This document shows positions 17,832-26,225 of a DNA stretch of 64,000 nucleotides, in pieces. The position numbers and the translations under genes are program-made. The stretch's first letter is position 1. Each line of letters begins with the position of its first letter. Source of the stretch: a virus; the IMG/VR virus record IMGVR_UViG_3300035183_000720, positions 1-64,000 of that record, one strand, 5' to 3'. Under the pieces are notes generated by a model. It saw only the letters and a program-made list of their open reading frames with translations, did no database searches and was not told the DNA's origin.

Positions 17832-17856
17832 CATTTGAGAGTCTTTGTGGTATAAT
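17828..17856 (+). promoter_or_regulatory. Consensus sigma70 promoter for gene 45
   Basis: Perfect TTGACA (17828-17833), a 17-bp spacer and perfect TATAAT (17851-17856). The -35 box overlaps the stop of gene 46. It should give strong early expression of clamp, clamp loader, regA and downstream genes. Confidence 0.9.
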
Positions 17857-17895
17857 TGTTTTTCCTGGTGGTAATAATTTGGATGGAGGATTCAA

Positions 17896-18549
17896 ATGAA
17901 ATTATCTAAGCAAACTGTTGAAGTATTGAAGAATTTTAATGGCATCAACCAAGGTCTTCTTTTCCGTAAAGGTAATGTGATCAGAACTATGAGCGTCATG
18001 AAGAACATTTTTGCCACTGCCGTTGTTGCGGATGAATTTCCAAGGGATTTTGCGATTTATGATTTGAGCGAATTTTTATCGACAGTAAGTCTTTTTAATG
18101 ATCCTGAGCTTCAGTTCAAGGATGAATATTTCGTCATTTCTGAAGGTAATATGAGGGTTAAATATTTCTACAGCAACTCAAGTGTAATTGTAAGCCCTCC
18201 TGATAAAAATATTGCTATGCCAACGCCTGATGCGACTTTTACGATAACTAAGTCGCAGTTAGAGCAGATCTTGAGAGCAGCTGCGGTGATGAAGTTGAAG
18301 GATTTTGCAGTGACTCAGGAAGGATTGAAAGTTTTTAATCGCAGTGGTGTTGGAAATGAATATACGATTGAGATGCAAGTTGAATCTGATGATGTTGTTT
18401 TTGAATATATACTAAAAGTTGAGAATCTCAAGTTGATTCCAACTGATTATGAGGTTGCGATGACGAAGAAAGGTATTGCACAATTCAAAGCAGAAGCCAC
18501 TAAAGAAACTCCCAGCCTCGAATATTTTGTTGCACTTGAATCTGAATAA
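17896..18549 (+). CDS. 45: Sliding clamp (gp45-like)
   Basis: Trimeric DNA clamp that tethers polymerase and, in T4, also activates late transcription through gp33/gp55. 217 aa versus 228 in T4. It has the typical opening (MKLSKQTVEVLKNFNGINQGLLFRKG-like start at residues 1-26) and the late FTITKSQLEQILRAAAVMKL segment. First gene after the consensus promoter. ATG follows TGGAGGATTCAA. Confidence 0.93.
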   Translation: MKLSKQTVEVLKNFNGINQGLLFRKGNVIRTMSVMKNIFATAVVADEFPRDFAIYDLSEFLSTVSLFNDPELQFKDEYFVISEGNMRVKYFYSNSSVIVSPPDKNIAMPTPDATFTITKSQLEQILRAAAVMKLKDFAVTQEGLKVFNRSGVGNEYTIEMQVESDDVVFEYILKVENLKLIPTDYEVAMTKKGIAQFKAEATKETPSLEYFVALESE

Positions 18550-18566
18550 CTGATTGAGGTAATACT

Positions 18567-19514
18567 ATGTCTGAACGTGAAGAGTTTTTATGGGTCGAAA
18601 AGTATCGCCCTCAAAAAATCGCTGATTGTATCTTACCTGATCGTTTGAAGGATTATTTCATTAGTATGGTCGAAAAAGGTGAGCTACAAAATATGCTCTT
18701 GGTCGGAGGACCAGGGACAGGTAAAACTACCGTCGCAAGAGCGCTTTGTAATGAGTTAGGTCTGGATTATTTGATGATCAATGCCTCTGAGAATGGTAAT
18801 ATTGATACATTACGTACAACTATTCGTAGTTTTGCTTCAACTATGTCATTTACGAGTAGTTATAAGGTGGTAATTCTTGATGAGGCAGATTATCTGAATC
18901 CTAATTCAACGCAACCTGCACTTCGAAACTTCATTGAGGAATTTAGCAAAAATTGTCGTTTTATTATGACGGCAAATTATGCTAATCGAATTATCGATCC
19001 TTTGAAGAGTAGATGTGCGGTGGTTGATTTTCATTTTTCCAAGGAAGAGAAACAAGAGATGGTCATTGCTTTTGATCGTCGTGTCAAAGAAATTCTCGCC
19101 AAGGAAGGCGTTGAATTTGATAAGAAAGTACTTGCGCAAATACTCGTTAAGTACTTCCCAGACTTTCGAAAGATTCTGAATGAACTTCAGCGTCATTCAT
19201 CTGGTGGAGTACTTAAGAATACGGTTCTTACTAGCTTAAGTGATGATAATATTCGAAAGCTTTATGGTTATCTTCGTGATACTAGTAAGTGGCCAGAAAT
19301 GCGTAAGTGGGTGGCTGATAATTTAGATAATGATTTTAATCTTATTTGTCGAGCTCTTTATGAGAAAGCTGATGAGTATGTGAAACCAGGTAGTATTCCT
19401 CAACTGGTTTTGACTCTAGCCCAGTATGATTACAAGAACAGCTTCGTGATGGATAAGGAAATCAATTTAGTGGCAATGTTAACTGAAATCATGGCACAGG
19501 TGGAATTCAAATGA
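18567..19514 (+). CDS. 44: Clamp loader large subunit (gp44-like AAA+)
   Basis: ATPase subunit that opens gp45 and loads it at primer ends. WVEKYRPQKI near residue 9, Walker A GGPGTGKTT near residue 47, Walker B ILDEADYL near residue 105 and the SRC sensor (LKSRCAVVDF) near residue 148. 315 aa, as in T4 (319). Ends coupled to gene 62 by a 4-bp overlap. Confidence 0.95.
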   Translation: MSEREEFLWVEKYRPQKIADCILPDRLKDYFISMVEKGELQNMLLVGGPGTGKTTVARALCNELGLDYLMINASENGNIDTLRTTIRSFASTMSFTSSYKVVILDEADYLNPNSTQPALRNFIEEFSKNCRFIMTANYANRIIDPLKSRCAVVDFHFSKEEKQEMVIAFDRRVKEILAKEGVEFDKKVLAQILVKYFPDFRKILNELQRHSSGGVLKNTVLTSLSDDNIRKLYGYLRDTSKWPEMRKWVADNLDNDFNLICRALYEKADEYVKPGSIPQLVLTLAQYDYKNSFVMDKEINLVAMLTEIMAQVEFK

Positions 19515-19897
19515 GTGAAAAATTAGGTTTGTTTGATATCATCAACAATATATACGAGAAGAAAGGAGGATTTCTTTCTTCGGATGAGCTGAAAAGTTAT
19601 CAACCGTATATGGTGAATCGAGCTCTTAGTCAGCACAGGGATTTGGTTTTTTTGGCTAACGAGCTAAATAGCTTGTATAATATTGATAAAGACATGCATT
19701 ATGCGTTTTTGTACTATGGCGTACCGAAAAAACGACGTTATGGTAAATGGGCTAAAAATGAGGATGACAAGGATAAGATTGCTGTGATTCAAGAGTATTG
19801 TAGGTATTCTTACCGCCGAGCTAAAGAGGTTTTGCCGATGTTGGTTGATAAAATCTCTGAACTTGAACAAAAACTAAAAAAAGGTGGAAAAAAATGA
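19511..19897 (+). CDS. 62: Clamp loader small subunit (gp62-like)
   Basis: Non-ATPase clamp-loader subunit that forms the 4:1 complex with gp44. Recognised by position between 44 and regA and by NNIYEKKGG, SYQPYMVNRALSQHRD, the DKDMHYAFLYYGVPKKRRYGKWAK core and a basic C-terminal helix. At 128 aa it is shorter than T4 gp62 (187). Overlaps both neighbours by 4 bp. Confidence 0.88.
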   Translation: MSEKLGLFDIINNIYEKKGGFLSSDELKSYQPYMVNRALSQHRDLVFLANELNSLYNIDKDMHYAFLYYGVPKKRRYGKWAKNEDDKDKIAVIQEYCRYSYRRAKEVLPMLVDKISELEQKLKKGGKK

Positions 19898-20316
19898 GTG
19901 ACAAAGAAAATCTTTTAGATACTTTTATTGAAATCGAACCTGTTGATAACAACGAGTTTTTGAAAATTAAGGAAACTTTGACACGCATTGGGGTTGCGAG
20001 TAGGAAATCTGGCAAGGAAAAACCTACTCTTTGGCAAAGTTGCCACATCTTGCATAAAAAGGGCAGATACTACATTGTTCATTTCAAGCAACTTTTTCTG
20101 CTGGATGGGCGCGATGATAGGACTGAACTTACACAGCAGGATTTAGATCGTACTGCTTTGATTGCGAGTATGTTGGAGCAATGGGGTTTGGTTAGATTGA
20201 AAAAGGAATTGCCTGAATTCGATCGAACTGTCAAAACGGTAGTGATTCCTTACAAGGAAAAAGAAAATTGGAATTTGCAAGCAAAGTATAATATTGGTAA
20301 GAAGGTGAGAAAATGA
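19894..20316 (+). CDS. regA: RegA translational repressor
   Basis: Binds ribosome-binding sites of early mRNAs and shuts off their translation. Residues ~24-70 match T4 RegA closely: FLKIKETLTRIGVA, WQSCHILHKKGRYYIVHFK and LDGR. The C-terminal KENWNLQAKYNIGKK also matches (T4 HEWKLVPKYTIGN). 140 aa versus 122, with extra N-terminal residues. Overlaps gene 62 and the dUTPase gene by 4 bp, so it is made from the same mRNA it may regulate. Confidence 0.95.
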   Translation: MSDKENLLDTFIEIEPVDNNEFLKIKETLTRIGVASRKSGKEKPTLWQSCHILHKKGRYYIVHFKQLFLLDGRDDRTELTQQDLDRTALIASMLEQWGLVRLKKELPEFDRTVKTVVIPYKEKENWNLQAKYNIGKKVRK

Positions 20317-21041
20317 CTACTCAAAAACGTCGTAGCTCGAAGAAAGCTGAATCAATTGATCTTGGTGTGATTGAAATGCTTCCAGTTGATACGGACGAAG
20401 AAGAGTTATCTGATGAAACGATTGTGGTGGACGAAACGAAATTGAATGTCACTATGACAGCAAATCTTTCAAATGCGGTGCAAACAGTCTTATCGAATGA
20501 AATTATCACCAGACCGCGAATCTCCGTCGGCATATATAAATTATCTGACACGGCGAGAACGCCGACTTATGCTACTTCTGGAAGTGCTTGTTTTGACTTG
20601 TACGCTGACTTTTCTGGGGTTAGCATTGTTAGAGTTCACACTCCTTCTAATTTCGAAACAGAACGTTTCGTGCAGGGTTTCCCTGAGTATGGTGGCGTCC
20701 AAGGTGTGGTGATTGATTCAGGGGAAAGAGCACTCATTCCTACGAATTTGATTTTTGATATTCCTGAAGGATGGAAGATGTTGATATATGCTAGGAGTGG
20801 GAATGCTTTGAAATTTGGCATGTCGTTAGCGAATAGTGTGGGTGTGGTTGATCATGATTATATTAATCCGACGTATATTATTGTTTCTAATCAGAGCAAA
20901 GAGCGTCTTGTTATTAAACAAGGCGATCGTATAGCTCAAGCTGAATTAGTTCCCATTCATCAAGTCGTCTTCAATTCTTTGGCTGAGGCCCCCAGCCAAA
21001 AGACTGAACGTGATGGCGGATTTGGTTCAACTGGTCAATGA
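20313..21041 (+). CDS. dut: dUTPase (trimeric type) with N-terminal extension
   Basis: Hydrolyses dUTP to dUMP, keeping uracil out of DNA and feeding dTMP synthesis. Motifs in order: SGSACFDLYAD (motif 1) near residue 90, YARSGNALKFGMSL (2) near 158, NSVGVVDHDYINP (3) near 174, GDRIAQAELVP (4) near 210 and the P-loop-like RDGGFGSTGQ (5) at the C-terminus. The catalytic core has a ~35-residue insertion before motif 2. The first ~75 residues are a charged extension rich in Lys, then Asp/Glu, not usual for dUTPases. Confidence 0.9.
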   Translation: MTTQKRRSSKKAESIDLGVIEMLPVDTDEEELSDETIVVDETKLNVTMTANLSNAVQTVLSNEIITRPRISVGIYKLSDTARTPTYATSGSACFDLYADFSGVSIVRVHTPSNFETERFVQGFPEYGGVQGVVIDSGERALIPTNLIFDIPEGWKMLIYARSGNALKFGMSLANSVGVVDHDYINPTYIIVSNQSKERLVIKQGDRIAQAELVPIHQVVFNSLAEAPSQKTERDGGFGSTGQ

Positions 21042-21050
21042 GGTAATTAC

Positions 21051-21374
21051 ATGGAGATTAAAGCAGTTTTCTTAAATACGGGTCTTGTGATGGGTGTTTT
21101 TGAAGAAGTCATTGAAGGTTACTACAAGATCAATAAACCTGCGCTTGTCCTAGCCACGCGCGATAATGTTACCCTTGTACCTTTCCTGAATATGATGGAA
21201 GAGCAATCAATCACAATTGAATCGAGTGATTGTTTGTATGGCCAAGTATTCACGCCTATCACTGAGCTTCGAAACTACTATAATCAAGTTTTCGGTTCTA
21301 ATGTCATAGACGCCATGGACGAAGATGTCATGGATGATGATGAAGATGATGAGAGCGAAGTCGAGAGCGCGTAA
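21051..21374 (+). CDS. Sm-like fold candidate protein with acidic tail
   Basis: 107 aa. IKAVFLNTGLVMGVFEEVIEGYYKINKPALVL...LVPFLNMMEEQSITIESSDCLYGQVFTPITELRNYYNQVFGS follows the same order as the protein at 14142 (SNGALVLGK..., PFAVLSPF..., LSQIVSF..., ELIEQYKSIM), so the two look like paralogues. The last ~20 residues are nearly all acidic (DEDVMDDDEDDESEVES). Such small Lsm-like proteins occur in T4-like phages near replication genes; RNA binding is inferred. GAGGTAATTAC ribosome site. Terminator follows. Confidence 0.55.
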   Translation: MEIKAVFLNTGLVMGVFEEVIEGYYKINKPALVLATRDNVTLVPFLNMMEEQSITIESSDCLYGQVFTPITELRNYYNQVFGSNVIDAMDEDVMDDDEDDESEVESA

Positions 21375-21398
21375 TCCTAAACGGAGTTAGACGATAAA

Positions 21399-21423
21399 GA
21401 AGCGGGGAACAGAACCCCGCTTC
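21399..21423. terminator. Hairpin between convergent genes
   Basis: A perfect 9-bp stem GAAGCGGGG/CCCCGCTTC with a 7-nt loop, between the plus-strand gene ending at 21374 and the minus-strand gene ending at 21424. There is no long T-run on either side, so it may act as a bidirectional but weak terminator or RNA stabiliser. Confidence 0.6.
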
Positions 21424-21876
21424 TCATTCATCAGGATTATCAATTTTCGAAGCACGAAAACGTTTTCTTCTTTTTGGTGCTATTTCTTCGCAATCTTCAT
21501 CAGCATATTCTTCAGTTACATAAGTTGGTTGTTTTTTTGTTTGGAATGCGTTATATTTGTGCTTTATCCATTTATTAGCGACAGCATTGCTGGCAACAAC
21601 GCCAAGATATATCAGCCAGATCATTTCAAAAGAATCTGGAGTAGTAGTACTGAATAAATTCAAGCTGAGAAAGGCAAGTGTCGCGGCAAAATATGCCACG
21701 TTGCTCCAGAATTTAGTATGACTTAGATGACTAGATGCTTCATCTCTAAAAAGTTCAGTCATATCTATTTTTTTGCCCAATTTGAGCATTACTATGAATA
21801 AAGTTATGAGAAACAGTGATAAGAAAGCGAAGCTTACTATTTTGAATGAATCCGTTAGAAGATGGCTAAAGTCCAT
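21424..21876 (-). CDS. Three-helix membrane protein (holin-like candidate)
   Basis: 150 aa with three hydrophobic helices: ~12-31 (IVSFAFLSLFLITLFIVML), ~57-77 (WSNVAYFAATLAFLSLNLF) and ~83-104 (MIWLIYLGVVASNAVANKWI). A charged tail follows (EDCEEIAPKRRKRFRASK). The helix count and size resemble 3-TM phage holins and gene-transfer-agent holin families, but I cannot confirm this. It is a lone minus-strand gene inside the plus-strand replication block, and its start is 12 bp from the divergent gene 43 start. The ribosome site is weak. Confidence 0.6.
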   Translation of the reverse strand: MDFSHLLTDSFKIVSFAFLSLFLITLFIVMLKLGKKIDMTELFRDEASSHLSHTKFWSNVAYFAATLAFLSLNLFSTTTPDSFEMIWLIYLGVVASNAVANKWIKHKYNAFQTKKQPTYVTEEYADEDCEEIAPKRRKRFRASKIDNPDE

Positions 21877-21888
21877 GAGGGTTTACCG

Positions 21889-23361
21889 ATGAAAGAATTT
21901 TACATGTTCGCGGATGAACAAGGATCTCGTATTTTTCATCGTTATTGGGACGGTCAAGAAAGAAAAATGGAAGTTATTGATGGTTTTCCAATTGAGCTAT
22001 TTATCGAAGGTGGGCGTAAAGATGCTCGGGGCTTGAGAGGCGAAAATCTTAGTCGGGTTGAATTTACTAAGATCGATGATGCACAGGAATTCATCAGAGA
22101 GTATAAGGATATCACACCAATTCATGGTCTGACGAGTCTGGTGCATCAGTTTTTGGCTTATCGATATCCTGAGGAAATTGAATTTGATATTTCGAAGTTT
22201 GTAATAGCCAATATCGACATAGAAACTAGATTCGACAATGGATTTCCTTCTCCTGATCGGGCTGATCAAGAAATAATTTCAATTACATTGAAATGTTTCA
22301 ATGATAACAAATTTGTGAGTTGGGGCATTAAACCTTATAAAGTAAAAAATGAGAATGATGAATATGTCTTATGTGAAGATGAAAAGGATTTGCTGATCAA
22401 ATTTGTGAATTATTGGAGTCGCTTAAAACCAGATATCGTCACAGGTTGGAATATTCAAGGATTTGATATTCCTTATCTCATCAATCGCATCACTAATGTT
22501 CTAGGTGAAAAAGTTGCGGCTAAATTATCGCCTTTCAATGCCTATACTTCTAAAGTTTTTAGTGATTTTGAAATTCAAGGCGGACAAAAGAGCTATCGCA
22601 TCTTAGGCGTGACTGTATTTGATTATATTGAGTTGTACAAGAAGTTTAGTTACAAGAAACTTGAACGTTATTCTCTTGATTTTGTCTCGCATGTTGAATT
22701 AGGGGAACGAAAAGTTGATTATTCTGAGTATGGGAACCTGATGAATCTTTATAACACTAACTATGAATTGTTTATGGATTATAATATCCATGACGTACAA
22801 TTAGTTGAAAATCTTGATAAGAAACTGAACTTCATGTTCTTGGCGCTCACGTTGGCATTCATGGGGCGTGTGAGAATGAATGAAATTTTCTCACAGGTTC
22901 GATTCTGGGATATGTTGGTGTGTAACAAACTTCGTCAAGAAGGAATTCAGGTCCCTCCGCATATCCGAAGAAAGGGTTCGGGGGATATTGAAGGTGCTTA
23001 TGTAAAAGACCCTGTGCCTGGTTTATACAAATGGGTGGTAAGTCTCGACTTGACTTCTCTGTACCCATCTATTATGATGCAATACAACTTATCTACAGAG
23101 ACAGTCGTCGATCCCGCTACTGGTAATTTGGTTGATAAGTTGCTTGATATGTCTTATGATACAGGTTTTTTAAAAGAAAGAGACCTAACTATGACAGCCA
23201 ATGGCGCGACTTTTACACGCAAATTCAAGGGTGTGATGCCTCGTTTAGTTGAAGCAATGTTCAATGACCGCAAGAAGTACAAGAATATGATGCTTGATGT
23301 CAAGCGTGAAATAGAAGCCATCAAAGTTGAGATGGACAAACGAGGCTTGAAATATGAATGA
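21889..23361 (+). CDS. 43: DNA polymerase N-terminal part (gp43A: exonuclease, palm motif A)
   Basis: N-terminal half of a family B polymerase split in two genes. The start at 21889 gives MKEFYMF, like T4 gp43 MKEFY, with a GAGGGTTTACC site; an in-frame ATG at 21862 lacks support. It has exonuclease motifs NIDIETRFDNGFPSP (~residue 105), WNIQGFDIPYLINR (~190) and YNIHDVQLVENL (~300). Polymerase motif A SLDLTSLYPSIMMQYNLS lies near residue 395. It ends in the fingers helix after NDRKKYKNMMLDVKREIEAI. Motifs B and C are on the next gene, which overlaps by 8 bp in another frame. The two products must assemble to act. Confidence 0.93.
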   Translation: MKEFYMFADEQGSRIFHRYWDGQERKMEVIDGFPIELFIEGGRKDARGLRGENLSRVEFTKIDDAQEFIREYKDITPIHGLTSLVHQFLAYRYPEEIEFDISKFVIANIDIETRFDNGFPSPDRADQEIISITLKCFNDNKFVSWGIKPYKVKNENDEYVLCEDEKDLLIKFVNYWSRLKPDIVTGWNIQGFDIPYLINRITNVLGEKVAAKLSPFNAYTSKVFSDFEIQGGQKSYRILGVTVFDYIELYKKFSYKKLERYSLDFVSHVELGERKVDYSEYGNLMNLYNTNYELFMDYNIHDVQLVENLDKKLNFMFLALTLAFMGRVRMNEIFSQVRFWDMLVCNKLRQEGIQVPPHIRRKGSGDIEGAYVKDPVPGLYKWVVSLDLTSLYPSIMMQYNLSTETVVDPATGNLVDKLLDMSYDTGFLKERDLTMTANGATFTRKFKGVMPRLVEAMFNDRKKYKNMMLDVKREIEAIKVEMDKRGLKYE

Positions 23362-24574
23362 TCTTTCAAAGCTTTCAAATGAAGAATTATTGGCTTTATA
23401 CAAAGAAAAGAAAAACAGAGAAGCGACTTACGAAGCCATGCAAATGGCCTTGAAAATTACTTTAAATTCATTGTATGGCGCACAAGCAAATGAACATTTC
23501 CGTTATTATTCTACGGATATCGCAGAAGGTATTACATTAACAGGTCAATTTACCATTCGGTATATTTCGAATGTTTTGAATGAATTTTTAAATAAGAAGT
23601 TGAAGACAGATGGGGTTGATTATGTAGTTGCAAATGATACAGATTCTGCATACATTCGTCTTGATACTCTAGTTGAAAAGATTGTGCCTAAAGACACTCC
23701 AATTCAAAAAATTGTTGATTTTCTTGATAAATTTGTCTCAACTGTACTCGAACCATTGATCGCTGAAAAATTTGAAGCTTTGGCTGCTTACATGAATACA
23801 CCTGAAAACAAGATGCATATGAAACGGGAAGCCATAGCTGACCGCGCTATTTGGAGAGCTAAGAAGAATTATATTTTGCAAGTTTATGACAATGAAGGCG
23901 TTCGGTACAATGAGCCGAAGTTGAAGACAGTTGGAATCGAAACAGCAAGGTCTAGTACACCGGAGCTAGTTAGAAAAGCTTTGGAGAAATCTCTTCTCAT
24001 ATTGTTGAATGAAGATGAAGGGGATCTTCATACATTCGTGAAAGAATTTCGCGAGACATTTATGAATGCACCTGTTGAGGATATTGCATTTCCTCGTGGG
24101 GTAACAGATTTGGATAAGTGGGTAGATCCGACTGGACGAGAGTCATGGAAATTAGGCGCCCCAGTACATGTCAAAGCCTCGTTAGTTTATAATGAGCGAT
24201 TGCGAACGACTGGATTGATTAAAAAGTATCCTGTGATTAAGAATGGGGATAAGATCAAGTTTGTGTATCTCAAACAACCCAATCCTGTTAGAAATAATGC
24301 TATTGCATTCACCGATGTTTTTCCACCTGAGTTTGAGATGGATGAGTATATTGATCGGGAACTTCAGTTCGAAAAGACATTTCTTGAACCACTTCGTAGC
24401 TTCACAGACATCATTGGCTGGCAAACTGAGAAGGTTAACACCTTGATGGATTTTTTCAGCGAAGAAGGTCCAGTGACGCAAACGAAGGCGTTGACAACCT
24501 CAAAAGAGTCTGTTAAAATTAATAAACAGCCTGCTGGTAAGCAGACACGCGTGACATTGGAATCATTCTTTTAA
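23354..24574 (+). CDS. 43: DNA polymerase C-terminal part (gp43B: fingers, palm motif C, thumb)
   Basis: C-terminal half of gp43. The ATG overlaps the end of gp43A as ATGAATGA. After ~30 charged residues come motif B ALKITLNSLYGAQANEHFRYYS (~residues 32-53) and motif C VANDTDSAYIRLD (~92-104). The thumb follows, with NYILQVYDNEGVRYNEPKLKTVGIE and a C-terminal tail RVTLESFF that resembles the clamp-binding tail of T4/RB69 gp43. Split gp43 genes are known in some Aeromonas T4-like phages. Here no inserted endonuclease remains between the halves. A sequencing frameshift is possible but less likely given the paired stop/start. Confidence 0.92.
   Translation: MNDLSKLSNEELLALYKEKKNREATYEAMQMALKITLNSLYGAQANEHFRYYSTDIAEGITLTGQFTIRYISNVLNEFLNKKLKTDGVDYVVANDTDSAYIRLDTLVEKIVPKDTPIQKIVDFLDKFVSTVLEPLIAEKFEALAAYMNTPENKMHMKREAIADRAIWRAKKNYILQVYDNEGVRYNEPKLKTVGIETARSSTPELVRKALEKSLLILLNEDEGDLHTFVKEFRETFMNAPVEDIAFPRGVTDLDKWVDPTGRESWKLGAPVHVKASLVYNERLRTTGLIKKYPVIKNGDKIKFVYLKQPNPVRNNAIAFTDVFPPEFEMDEYIDRELQFEKTFLEPLRSFTDIIGWQTEKVNTLMDFFSEEGPVTQTKALTTSKESVKINKQPAGKQTRVTLESFF
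24491..24519 (+). promoter_or_regulatory. Sigma70 promoter for uvsX, inside gp43B
   Basis: Perfect TTGACA (24491-24496), a 17-bp spacer and TAAAAT (24514-24519), about 70 bp before uvsX and within the 3' coding end of gp43B. Confidence 0.7.
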
Positions 24575-24589
24575 GATAAGAGGAGTCTT

Positions 24590-25666
24590 ATGGTATCAAT
24601 CACTGATTTTTTAAAATTGACTGGCAATGAATTTGCTAGTGTTGCTGCGGATGGTATTGCAGCCGGGGATGTTTCAGGGTGGGTTGATAGTGGAAGTTAT
24701 GCTTTGAATGCCCTCTTAAGTGGAGATATCTATAAGGGATTTCCCGGAAATAAGATTGTTGTTATTGGTGCAGATCCTGCGACAGGTAAGACTTTTTTCG
24801 CTCTTGGAGCAGCAAAGAATTTTTTAGATCAAAATGAAAATGGTATTGTGATTTGTTTTGAAACTGAAAGTGCCATCACGAGTGATATGCTAAAAGAGCG
24901 CGGCATAGATGTTAAGCGCTTTGGTATCGTACCAGTTTCGACTGTTCAAGAGTTCAGGACCCAAGCCTTGCGAATTATCGACAACTATGAAAAACAAGAT
25001 AAAGAAGAGCGCCCTCCTTTGTTTTTCATTTTAGATTCTTTAGGTATGCTGTCAACTGATAAAGAAATGGGGGATAGCGTCGAAGGTAAGGATGCCAGGG
25101 ACATGACACGAGCGCAATTGCTTAAAGCTGCTTTTCGCGTGCTAACTTTAAAGTTGGGTCGCGCTGGGATTCCAATGTTAGTCACAAATCATGTTTATGA
25201 TGACATTTCGGGCGGTCCTTATGCGTCTAAAAAACAATCAGGAGGAAGTGGGGCAGTATATGCCTCAAGTACCATATTAGGTTTAAGTAAAGCCAAGGAG
25301 CGTGATACCAGCACGAATGAAGTGACGGGAGTAATTATTACGGTGACGGCAATCAAAAGTCGCTTAACAAAAGAAAATAGCAAAGTAAAATGTTTAATTC
25401 GTTATGATGGAGGGCTTGATCGCTATTTTGGTTTATTAGAATTGGCAGAGGAAGCAGGGGTATTCAAGAAAGTCAGTACTCGTTATGAGCTAGAGAATGG
25501 CACGAAGGTATTTGGGAAGACGATTATTGAGAATCCTGAAAAATATTTCACAGATGACGTATTAAAGAGGATTAATGAATATGTTAAACGAAAATTCTGT
25601 TATGGAAATGGAAAAGACGAAACAGGAATTACTGAACCTGCTGAAGACGAAGAAAGTCAAGGTTGA
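24590..25666 (+). CDS. uvsX: UvsX recombinase (RecA/Rad51 family)
   Basis: Forms filaments on ssDNA and carries out strand exchange in recombination-dependent replication. Walker [12 protein letters not shown] near residue 63, Walker [11 protein letters not shown] near residue 143, and a [20 protein letters not shown]2-like segment near residue 204. 358 aa, as in T4 (391) and relatives. AGAGGAGTCTT site. The final 90 bp overlap the next gene in another frame. Confidence 0.95.
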   Translation: MVSITDFLKLTGNEFASVAADGIAAGDVSGWVDSGSYALNALLSGDIYKGFPGNKIVVIGADPATGKTFFALGAAKNFLDQNENGIVICFETESAITSDMLKERGIDVKRFGIVPVSTVQEFRTQALRIIDNYEKQDKEERPPLFFILDSLGMLSTDKEMGDSVEGKDARDMTRAQLLKAAFRVLTLKLGRAGIPMLVTNHVYDDISGGPYASKKQSGGSGAVYASSTILGLSKAKERDTSTNEVTGVIITVTAIKSRLTKENSKVKCLIRYDGGLDRYFGLLELAEEAGVFKKVSTRYELENGTKVFGKTIIENPEKYFTDDVLKRINEYVKRKFCYGNGKDETGITEPAEDEESQG

Positions 25667-25859
25667 ATTCAAGAGGTTAGATGGAAGTACACGCGTGATG
25701 GTTTGTCTTCCATATGATAGCATACTGGAAGAGCATAAACCGAAATTGGCCGATCCGACGAAAGATGTTCATCCTACACTTATAAAAGTGTACGAAGAAG
25801 GTGTCGGTTGGCGTAGCTTCCACACAACTAATATTATTTCCTGCGAGGTAATTGAATGA
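25575..25859 (+). CDS. Small SH3-like beta-barrel candidate protein
   Basis: 94 aa. After a helical lead ([16 protein letters not shown]) comes [21 protein letters not shown] and a [23 protein letters not shown] end, a pattern of small beta-barrel proteins frequent in T4-like phages. The start at 25575 has AAAGAGG just upstream and overlaps uvsX by 92 bp; ATGs at 25581 or 25602 are alternatives. Overlaps the next gene by 4 bp. Function unknown. Confidence 0.6.
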   Translation: MNMLNENSVMEMEKTKQELLNLLKTKKVKVEFKRLDGSTRVMVCLPYDSILEEHKPKLADPTKDVHPTLIKVYEEGVGWRSFHTTNIISCEVIE

Positions 25860-26182
25860 ATAAATCAACTGATTTCATTATTTTAAAAGCCGAAACGTAT
25901 GAGCAAGAAGGTGATGAAAAATTTCGATTCGCAGTCTCAACGACAGACGATGAAGATACTTCAGGGGTGATTTTCATGTTCAACGACTATACTTTAGTTG
26001 AGTGCGGCGGCGATGTTCAAGCACAATGCTTTGTTCATTTTGGCGAAACAAAAGATGATAAAATTGTTCCAATAACAAAAAATGATCCTCGTTATGACAA
26101 GTTGTACGAGAAAGCACATGAAATTCTAGAGCAGATAACCAAACCTCATATTGATGAATTGTTATCAATGACTGAAAACTAA
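25856..26182 (+). CDS. Hypothetical protein (108 aa)
   Basis: Acidic soluble protein (FIILKAETYEQEGDEKFRFAVSTTDDEDTSG) with alternating strands, then a helical C-terminus (YEKAHEILEQITKPHIDELLS). Start coupled to the previous gene (ATGA overlap). No family recognised. It is the last gene before the deazaguanine cluster. Confidence 0.6.
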   Translation: MNKSTDFIILKAETYEQEGDEKFRFAVSTTDDEDTSGVIFMFNDYTLVECGGDVQAQCFVHFGETKDDKIVPITKNDPRYDKLYEKAHEILEQITKPHIDELLSMTEN

Positions 26183-26225
26183 ATACTCGTATTCAAATCA
26201 TCCTGCGTAAGGAAAGGAGAAATAA

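Noticed and set aside
23050-23078. TTGACT-17-TATGAT promoter inside gp43A
   Set aside because: The sequence is fixed by the conserved motif A codons (LTSLYPSIM), so the match is probably chance.
23340-23370. Inteins, introns or homing endonuclease at the gp43 split
   Set aside because: The two reading frames overlap by 8 bp, so nothing is inserted.
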